From positions 33,683,464 through 33,747,463 of the forward strand of contig NC_083582.1 in assembly GCF_027579695.1 (NCBI RefSeq): DNA of 64,000 nt. The letters are read 5' to 3'. The DNA comes from Neoarius graeffei. Taxonomy: Eukaryota > Chordata > Actinopteri > Siluriformes > Ariidae. The position numbers and the translations under genes are program-made. The notes beneath the pieces were generated by a model. The model saw only the letters and a program-made list of their open reading frames with translations. It ran no database searches and was not told the DNA's origin. Of the stretch, positions 14,035 to 24,000 are shown one piece after another; within the stretch, counting starts at the first letter, position 1; the number at the start of each line of letters is the position of its first letter.

Positions 14035-14391
14035 GGGTGGCACGGTGGTGTAGTGGTTAGCGCTGTCGCCTCACAGCAAGAAGGTCCGGGTTCAAGCCCC
14101 GTGGCTGGCGAGGGGCTTTCTGTGCAGAGTTTGCATGTTTTCCCTGTGTCCGCGTGGGTTTCCTCCGGGTGCTCCGGTTTCCCCCACAGTCCAAAGGCAT
14201 GGTGACTCTAAATTGACCGTAGGTGTGAATGTGAGTGTGAATGGTTGTCCGTGTCTATGTGTCAGCCCTGTGATGACCTGGCGACTTGTCCAGGGTGTAC
14301 CCCGCCTTTCGCCCGTAGTCAGCTGGGATAGGCTCCAGCTTGCCTGCGACCCTGTAGATCAGGATAAAGCGGCTAGAGATAATGAGATGAG
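14035..14391 (+). mobile_element. tRNA-derived SINE copy 2
   Basis: A 13-bp target duplication ATATATGGAATTA flanks it (14022-14034, 14392-14404). Pol III A and B boxes are present (TGGTGTAGTGG; GGTTCAAGCCC). It ends in ATGAGATGAGAT. The host sequence is the Tc1-like MITE relic. Confidence 0.92.
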
Positions 14392-14951
14392 ATATATGGA
14401 ATTATGTGTTAAACAAAAAAAGCATTTTAAAAAACAATACATTTCAAATTTTAGATTCTTCAAAGTAGCCAGCGTTTACCTTGATGACGCTTTGCACACT
14501 TTTTGGCTTCATCTTAACCAGCTTCATAAGGTCACCTGGAATGCTTCAGTTAAAGCTAGACAGCCTTTCAATTTCATAAAATCAAAATTAATTCCAATTA
14601 AGTCCATTTGAAGGGGGTGAACATTTATGCAAGCCTCTGGTATTTTGGTGTGTTTTATAGAATTGATTAAAGCTGTGTTTGTTTGTTTTCCAGAAGATAT
14701 TTAGTGGGTGCCTGGAACCTTGTTGGTGCTTGAGGGGATTCAGGAACCTGGTGTGAAAATATTTGCCCCCATGTATGATTTCTCGTAGATTCTCCATCCC
14801 CCATTCATACACACATGGAAGGAAAATGCTGTGGTTTTCCAGAGTGTTCCACTCAGGCCTTTAAAGAGGAATGCAGTGGAGGGGTGAAGAAGGCACCTCT
14901 AGCAGCTGACACTATCTGTCCTAAAATAGTCCAGATCACTGAGCTACACTT

Positions 14952-14985
14952 CACACACACATACACACACACACACACACATACA
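14952..14985. repeat. (CA)n microsatellite
   Basis: An interrupted CA run lies about 110 bp upstream of the proposed ptges3l start codon. From 14,560 to 14,950 I see no gene. Confidence 0.85.
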
Positions 14986-15098
14986 CTGCACTCACTCACA
15001 GTGGGGACACGGTTTGCGAAAGCTCTGAGAATTCTACTGGATTATACATTAAAGAATCCAAACATTTCTACTCCAAGGGTGAACTCTGAAGACTCAAA

Positions 15099-18000
15099 AT
15101 GCCAAAGATTGTCAGACCGGACAACTGGTGGGTGAAACTCGAATGTGTCGTGTCAAAGAAGAGAAAATGTCATGATTATGAATGCCCGTGTGTGTTCACT
15201 GAATAACCATGTAAACAGTGGTATAGTTACTGAAACTGAAATGATGTTACATATATAAGATATTAAGGTTTTTGTGGTGTTGAAATGATATGGCTAAATT
15301 ATATGAATGTTTTTTTATCTTGCTTCAAGTCAACCAGCAAAAACACTGTGGTTTGACCGCAAAAAGTATGTTACTATAAACTTCCTGGTTCAGAAAGCGA
15401 CAAATGTTCAGACCGATATCCAGGACACCAAAATGATCCTCAGGTGAGAACTTATTGCTATACAGTGCTTTGCAGAAGTATTCACCCCCTTGAATCTTTC
15501 TACATTTTGTAATGTTAGAAGCAGGACTTGAAATTGACTTGATTAGGTTTTTAATTTTTCTCAGATTCTTTTACAGCCAGGTACCCCTTCATTTCCTGAA
15601 CATTATTTAAATGTAAAAATAATATTTATCATAGCACCAGAAAGCTTTTTATTCTTGAACTTTCCACCAACAGAACATATTACATCCAAGTTGACATCAG
15701 CGAGAGGACAATTTGTTTTGGAGTTATTGAGGTTTGGATTAAAATGATTCAAAATAAATAACCAATCAAACAGGCTATAGTAACTGCAAGAACCCAATGA
15801 TAAAAATATAACTTTGATAATAATGGGTTGCATTTTCTAACATTTTAATTATTTAAAAGGTCCTGGCTATGCCTGGCTATTGTATCTTGAACTGTAATGT
15901 ATTCAGTGTTGGAAGCAGGAAAAATGGCCAAGCCAAGCATCAGGGTCTGAGTGACTTTGACAAGGGCCAAATTGTGATGGCTAGATGACTGGGTCTGAGC
16001 ATCTCCAAACCGGCACATCTTGTGGGGTGTTCCCGGTATGCAGTGGTTGGTATCTACCAAAAGTGGTCCAAGGAAAGACAACCGGTGAACCGGGGACAGG
16101 GTCATGGGTGTCGAAGGCTCACTGATTCACATGGGGCATGGAAGCTAGTCCACATGGTCCAACCCCACAGAAGAACTCCTGTAGCACAAACAGCTGAAAA
16201 AGTTAATCCTGGCTAAAACAGAAAAGTGTCAGCATTAACTTTTTTCCTGCTTCCAACACATCAACTTCAAGAACTGATTGTTCTCTTACTGCCTAATATA
16301 TCCCACCCCTTGACAGGTGCTACTGTAACAACATAATTGATATAAGTCACTTCACCTGTCAGTGTTTTTAATTTTATAGCTAATCGGTGTATACAACCCC
16401 GATTCCAAAAAAGTTGGGACAAAGTGCAAATTGTAAATAAAAACAATGCAATAATTTACAAATGTCAAAAACTGATATTGTATTCACAATAGAACATAGA
16501 CAACATATCAAATGTAGAAAGTGAGACATTTTGAAATTTCATGCCAAATATTGGCTCATTTGAAATTTCATGACAGCAACACATCTCAAAAAAGTTGGGA
16601 CAGGGGCAATAAGAGGCTGGAAAAGTTAAAGGTACAAAAAAGGAACAGCTGGAGGACCAAATTGCAACTCATTAGGTCAATTGGCAATAGGTCATTAACA
16701 TGACTGGGTATAAAAAGAGCATCTTGGAGTGACAGCGGCTCTCAGAAGTAAAAATGGGAAGAGGATCACCAATCCCCCCAATTCTGCGCTGACAAATAGT
16801 GGAGCAATATCAGAAAGGAGTTCGACAGTGTAAAATTGCAAAGAGTTTGAACATATCATCATCTACAGTGCATAATATCATCAAAAGATTCAGAGAATCT
16901 GGAAGAATCTCTGTGCGTAAGGGTCAAGGCTGGAAAACCATACCGGGTGCCCGTGATCTTCGGGCCCTTAGACGGCACTGCATCACATACAGGCATGCTT
17001 CTGTATTGGAAATCACAAAATGGGCTCAGGAATATTTCCAGAGAACATTATCTGTGAACACAATTCACCGTGCCATCCGCCATTGCCAGCAAAAACTCTA
17101 TAGTTCAAAGAAGAAGCCGTATCTAAACATGATCCAGAAGTGCAGACGTCTTCTCTGGGCCAAGGCTCATTTAAAATGGACTGTGGCAAAGTGGAAAACT
17201 GTTCTGTGGTCAGACGAATCAAAATTTGAAGTTCTTTATGGAAATCAGGGATGCAGTGTCATTCGGACTAAAGAGGAGAAGGACGACCCAAGTTGTTATC
17301 AGTGCTCAGTTCAGAAGCCTGGATCTCTGATGGTATGGGGTTGCATTAGTGCGTGTGGCATGGGTAGCTTACACATCTGGAAAGACACCATCAATGCTGA
17401 AAGGTATATCCAGGTCCTAGAGCAACATATGCTCCCATCCAGACGACGCCTCTTTCAGGGAAGACCTTGCATTTTCCAACATGACAATGCCAAACCACAT
17501 ACTGCATCAATTACAGCATCATGGCTGCATAGAAGAAGGGTCCGGGTACTGAATTAGCCAGCCTGCAGTCCAGATCTTTCACCCATAGAAAACATTTGGC
17601 GCATCATAAAACGGAAGATACGACAAAAAAGACCTAAGACAGTTGAGCAACTAGAATCCTACATTAGACAAGAATGGGTTAACATTCCTATCCCTAAACT
17701 TGAGCAACTTGTCTCCTCAGTCCCCAGACGTTTACAGACTGTTGTAAAGAGAAAAGGGGATGTCTCACAGTGGTAAACATAGCCTTGTCCCAACTTTTTT
17801 GAGATGTGTTGTTGTCATGAAATTTAAAATCACCTAATTTTTCTCTTTAAATGATACATTTTCTCAGTTGAAACATTTGATATGCCATCTATGTTCTATT
17901 CTGAATAAAATATGAAATTTTGAGACTTCCACATCATTGCATTCCGTTTTTATTTACAATTTGTACTTTGTCCCAACTTTTTTGGAATCGGGGTTGTAGA

Positions 18001-21000
18001 TCTATTGTGACAAAGTTTAATTCACCAAAGACATTTATTGGTTAAGTATGCACCCCATTGGGTAAATACTTGGCAGAACCACCACTGGCTCCAGCTGCAA
18101 ATCTTCTGGGATGTACAAGCTCTATCAGCTTTGCACATCTAGATCCCAATATGTTTACCAATTCTTCTTGCTCAAGCTCTGTTGGTTTATATGGACACTG
18201 CTTATTAAAAAGAAAAATTCAAGTCTTCCCAATTCCAGTCCTGCTGGAAGGTGAACCTCCACTCCAATCACAAGTCTCTATGATATTTAATCCCAATTAA
18301 GTCCAGTTCAGTTCCAGGTTGCAACGCTGCACAGTATGGACACGTTTAAGGGAGTGAATACTTGCGCAAGACACCATATTCCACCAACTTCTTTACATGA
18401 CTTTACATAAAAGCTTAAATATTCAAGCAAATTATTAACACCAATTAATCTAACAGTTCAATCCTTTACATCTTTTTTTTGCAGCTGCAAAGATGACGAC
18501 GACAACAACATCTATAACGAGATCGAATTTTATGATCGAGTGCACAAAAATGTAAGCTCACAAACCACAGTTCCATTATGGAAAGTCATGGAAAAAATTA
18601 ATTCATTGTTCAGGAATGCTCCTTGACAACAAAATTCTTCAGTACTTTATGAATGCAGTTAGGTTCAGATCAGTCCAAGTGAACCCTGACAGCTGTTTTG
18701 CTGTGTTCTTGATGTCCTTGTAGCAGAAGTATCTTGTCTTAAATGCTATTTTATATTTATTTTTGCAGCATTGCTTCAACTGCTTGTTCTGAGCAATGGA
18801 ATTTATCTACATCTAAAAGTCACAATCTGCTTCCAAGAGCGGTTTTGATTTGATTTTGCTACGTATTACTTTAAGACCAGTATACTGAAGGGGGGAAAAA
18901 GCAAACATTTTATTGAAATAAAATAGGGGGAAACAATGGACCAAGGACATGAAAGTGCATGAAATTTTGCATTTTTAATTTAACAGTGAGTAAATACAGT
19001 ACATAGTTAAGTGAACTAGTTAAGATTTTTGCTTTTGGAAAAACAAAATAGCTTTTTTATTTCATATTTTTGGGGTAACCACTCAGACTATTTTACACAC
19101 CGGTATGTTAATGTTATTCCAGTTTTACTTGCTCTCACTGATGATAGACATAATATCAGGAAGCAGTATTAGGTGTGTGAACAGGAAATGGGTCTTAACT
19201 TTAAATCTTCTGCAAGACTTTTGTAGCAAAACTAGTGTATATACTGTAAATGTGTCCCAGAGTATATAGTGCCAGTCAAAAGTTTGGACACACCTTCTAA
19301 TTCAATGTTTGTTTGTTTGTTTGTTTGTTTGTTTGTTTGTTTGGGGTTTTTTATGAATTAAAAGACACATCATGTCTTAAAGTAATGATGGATGTCATTT
19401 CTCTTTATTTGGTTGAGCGGTTCATGAAGTAATATGGATTACTACAGTTGTGGAATAGGGATATTTACTGTATTTTTATTATTTACTATTTACTGTTTGA
19501 TCTCAAATGCATTAAGAAGGCAAGAAATCAGTTAAGTCTGCTGAATTCAAAATCAATTCAGGAGTTTTACAACCCCGATTCCAAAAAAGTTGGGACAAAG
19601 TACAAATTGTAAATAAAAACAGAATGCAATGATGTGGAAGTTTCAAAATTCCATATTTTATTCAGAATAGAACATAGATGACATATCAAATATTTCAACT
19701 GAGAAAATGTATCATTTAAAGAGAAAAATTAGGTGATTTTAAATTTCATGACAACACCACATCTCAAAAAAGTTGGGACAAGGCCATGTTTACCACTGTG
19801 AGACATCACCTTTTCTCTTTACAACAGTCTGTAAACGTCTGGGGACTGAGGAGACAAGTTGCTCAAGTTTAGGGATAGGAATGTTAACCCATTCTTGTTT
19901 AATGTAGGATTCTAGTTGCTCAACTGTCTTAGGTCTTTTTTGTCGTATCTTCCGTTTTATGATGCGCCAAATGTTTTCTATGGGTGAAAGATCTGGACTG
20001 CAGGCTGGCCAGTTCAGTACCTGGACCCTTCTTCTACGCAGCCATGATGCTGTAATTGATGCAGTATGTGGATTGTCATTGTCATGTTGGAAAATGCAAG
20101 GTCTTCCCTGAAAGAGGCGTCGTCTGGATGGGAGCATATGTTGCTCTAGGACCTGGATATACCTTTCAGCATTGATGGTGTCTTTCCAGATGTGTAAGCT
20201 GCCCATGCCACACGCACTAATGCAACCCCATACCATCAGAGATGTAGGCTTCTGAACTGAGCGCTGATAACAACTTGGGTCGTCCTTCTCCTCTTTAGTC
20301 CGAATGACACAGTGTCCCTGATTTCCATAAAGAACTTCAAATTTTGCCCCTCCTAGAACTGCCACCTTATTGTGGTGGAGGGGTTTGTGTGTTTGAATGA
20401 TCCTAGGAGCTATGTTGTCGGGGGCATTATGCCCCTGTCAGGGTTTCCCAAGGCAGACAGGTCCTAGGTGACAGGCCAGACCAAGAGCAGTTCACCAAAA
20501 ACCCCTATGGAGAAAAAATCAAGGACCGTGACGTCACCCGGTATGACGCAGCCGGGGCCCCACCCTGGAGCCAAGCCCGGGGTTGGGGCTCATATGCGAG
20601 CGCTTGGTGGCCGGGCCTTTGCCCATGGGGCCCGGCCGGGCTCAGCCCGAAGAGGTGACGTGGGCCCGACCTTCTGTGGGTTCACCACCCACAGAGGTAG
20701 CAGTAGGGGATTGGTGCAATGTGGATTGGGTGGCAGTCGAAGGCAGGGGCCTCGACGACCTGATCCCCGGACACAGCGGCTGGCTGTTGGGACATGGAAT
20801 GTCACTTCACTTCGCTGGGGAAAGAGCCTGAGCTTGTGCGGGAGGTTGAGAGGTACCGGCTAGAGATAGTCGGGCTCACCTCCACGCACAGCTTGGGCTC
20901 TGGAACCCAGCTCCTCGAGAAGGGCTGGACTTTCCACTTCTCTGGAGTCGCCTGTGGTGAGTGGTGGCGGGCTGGTGTGGGCTTGCTTATAGCTCCCCAG

Positions 21001-24000
21001 CTCAGCCACCATGTGTTGGAGTTTACCCCAGTGAACGAGAGGGTCGCCTCTCTGCGCCTTCGGATTGGGGAGAGGGCTCTTGCTGTTGTTTGTGCCTACG
21101 GGCCAAATAGCAGTATAGAGTATCCGGCCTTCTTGGAGTCCCTGGGAGAGGTACTGAGGGGTGCTCAGACTGGGGACTCCATTGTGCTACTGGGGGACTT
21201 CAATGCTCACGTGGGCAATGACAGTGACACCTGGAGGGGCGTGGTTGGGAGGAACGGCCTCCCCGATCTGAACCCGAGTGGTGTTTTGTTATTGGACTTC
21301 TGTGCTAGTCACGGTTTGTCCATAACAAACACCATGTTCGAGCATAGGGGTGTCCATAAGTGCATGTGGCACCAGGACACCTTAGGTTGGAGGTCGATGA
21401 TCGACTTTGTAGTTGTTTCATCTGATCTCCGGCCCTATGTCTTGGACACTCGGGTGAAGAGAGGGGCTGAGCTGTCAACTGATCACCACCTGGTGGTGAG
21501 TTGGATCCGCTGGCAAAGGAGGAAGCTGGACAGACCTGGCAGGCCCAAACGTATGGTGAGGGTCTGCTGGGAACATCTGGCCGAGCACTCTGTTGGGGAG
21601 GTCTTTAACTCCCACCTCCGGGAGAGCTTTTCCCAGCTTCCGAGGGAGGCGGAGGACATTGAGTCTGAGTGGACCATATTCTCTACCTCCATTGGGGACG
21701 CAGCTGTTCGGAGCTGTGGCCGCAAGGTCTCCGGTGCCTGTTGTGGCGGCAATCCCCGAACCCAGTGGTGGACACCGGAAGTAAGGGATGCCGTCAAGCT
21801 GAAGAAGGAGTCCTATCGGGCCATGTTGACCTCCGGGACTCCTGAGGCAGCTGACGGGTATCGGCAGGCCAGGCATGCTGCAGCTCGGGCAGTTGCGGAG
21901 GCAAAAACTCGGAACTGGGAGGAGTTCGGTGAGGCCATGGAGAAGGACTATCGGTCGGCCTCGAAGAAATTCTGGCAAACTGTCCGGCGCCTCAGGAGGG
22001 GGAAGCAGTACTCTGCCAACACTGTTTACAGTGCGGGTGGGGAGCTGTTGACCTCGACTGGGGACATTGTCGGGCGGTGGAAGGAATACTTTGAGGATCT
22101 CCTCAATCCCACCGTCATGTCTTCCACTGAGGAGACTGAGGCTGATGACTCAGAGGTGGACTCGTCCATTACCCAAGCCGAAGTCACTGAGGTGGTTTGC
22201 AAGCTCCTCGGTGGCAAGGCACCGGGGGTGGATGAGATCCGCCCTGAGTATCTCAAGTCTCTGGAGGTTGTGGGGCTGTCTTGGTTGACACGCCTCTGCA
22301 ACATCGCGTGGTGGTCGGGGACAGTGCCTCTGGAGTGGCAGACTGGGGTGGTGGTCCCTCTTTTTAAGAAAGGGGACCGGAGAGTGTGCTCCAATTATAG
22401 GGGAATCACACTTCTCAGCCTCCCAGGGAAGGTTTACTCCAGGGTACTGGAGAGGAGAATTCGACCAATAGTCGAACCTCGGATCCAGGAGGAACAATGC
22501 AGTTTTCGTCCTGGTCGCGGAACACTGGACCAGCTCTATACCCTTCATAGGGTGCTCGAGGGTTCATGGGAGTTTGCCCAACCAGTCCACATGTGTTTTG
22601 TGGATCTGGAGAAGGCATTCGACCGTGTCCCCGTGGTATTCTGTGGGGGGTGCTTCAGGAGTATGGGGTTCGGGGCTCTTTGCTAAGGGCTGTCCGGTCC
22701 CTGTACGAACGGAGCAGGAGTCTGGTTCGCATTGCCGGCAGTAAGTCAGACCTGTTCCCAGTGCATGTTGGACTCCGGCAGGGCTACCCTTTGTCACCGG
22801 TTCTGTTCATAATTTTTATGGACAGAATTTCTAGGCGCAGCCAGGGGCTGGAAGGAATCCTGTTTGGGAACCACAGGATTTCATCTCTGCTTTTTGCGGA
22901 TGATGTTGTCCTGTTGGCTTCTTCAAACCAGGACCTTCAGCATGCACTGGGGCGGTTTGCAGTCGAGTGTGAAGCGGCTGGGATGAGAATCAGCACCTCC
23001 AAGTCCGAGGCCATGGTTCTCGACCGGAAAAGGGTGGCTTGCCCTCTCCAGGTTGGTGGAGAAGTCCTGCCTCAAGTGGAGGAGTTTAAGTATCTTGGGA
23101 TCTTGTTCACGAGTGAGGGAAGGATGGAGCGTGAGATCGACAGGCGGATCGGTGCAGCCTCCGCAGTGATGCGGTCGTTTTACCGGTCCATCGTGGTGAA
23201 GAAGGAGCTGAGCCAAAAGGCGAAGCTCTCAATTTACCAGTCGATCTACGTTCCGACTCTCACCTATGGTCATGAGCTTTGGGTAAGGACCGAAAGAACA
23301 AGATCGCGGAAAAAAGTGGCCGAAATGAGTTTCCTTCGCAGGGTGGCTGGGCGCTCCCTTAGAGATAGGGTGAGAAGCACAGTCACTCGGGAGGAGCTCG
23401 GAGTAGAGCTGCTGCTCCTCCACATCGAGAGGAATCAGCTGAGGTGGCTCGGGCATCTTTTTCGGATGCCTCCTGGACGCCTCCCTGGGGAGGTGTTCCA
23501 GGCATGTCCCCCCGGGAAGAGGCCCCGGGGAAGACCCAGGACACGCTGGAGGGACTATGTCTCTCGGCTGGCCTGGGAATGCCTCAGTGTTCTTCCCGAG
23601 GAGCTGGCCAAGGTGTCTGGGGGAAAGGGAAGTTTGGGCTTCCATGCTTAGACTGCTGCCTCTGCGACCCGGTGCCGGATAAGCAGAAGAAGACGAGACG
23701 AGACGAGACGAGACTTCAAATTTTGATTCGTCTGACCACAGAACAGTTTTCCACTTTGCCACAGTCCATTTTAAATGAGCCTTGGCCCAGAGAAGACATC
23801 TGCGCTTCTGGATCATGTTTAGATACGGTTTCTTCTTTGAACTATAGAGTTTTAGCTGGCAACGGCGGATGGCACGGTGAATTGTGTTCACAGATAATGT
23901 TCTCTGGAAATATTCCTGAGCCCATTTTGTGATTTCCAATACAGAAGCATGCCTGTATGTGATGCAGTGCTGTCTAAGGGCCCAAAGATCACGGGCACCC

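Larger units (their letters stand above)
7352..14560 (+). mobile_element. Decayed Tc1-like MITE split by insertions
   Basis: The left part, 7352-7460, starts CAGTACCAGTCAAAAGTTTG after TA, a common fish Tc1 end. The right part resumes near 14014 (TATGGAA) and 14405-14560 (TTCAAAGTAGCC, GTTTACCTTGATGACGC). In between lie a Tc1 copy (7462-14011) and a SINE (14035-14391). The same family appears intact over this stretch at 59,088-59,310, which confirms the two halves belong together. No coding capacity remains. Confidence 0.65.

Noticed and set aside
14041-14110. tRNA genes suggested by A and B boxes in the GGTGGTGTAGTGGTTAG stretches
   Set aside because: They are SINE heads: no cloverleaf acceptor closure and each is followed by the SINE body.
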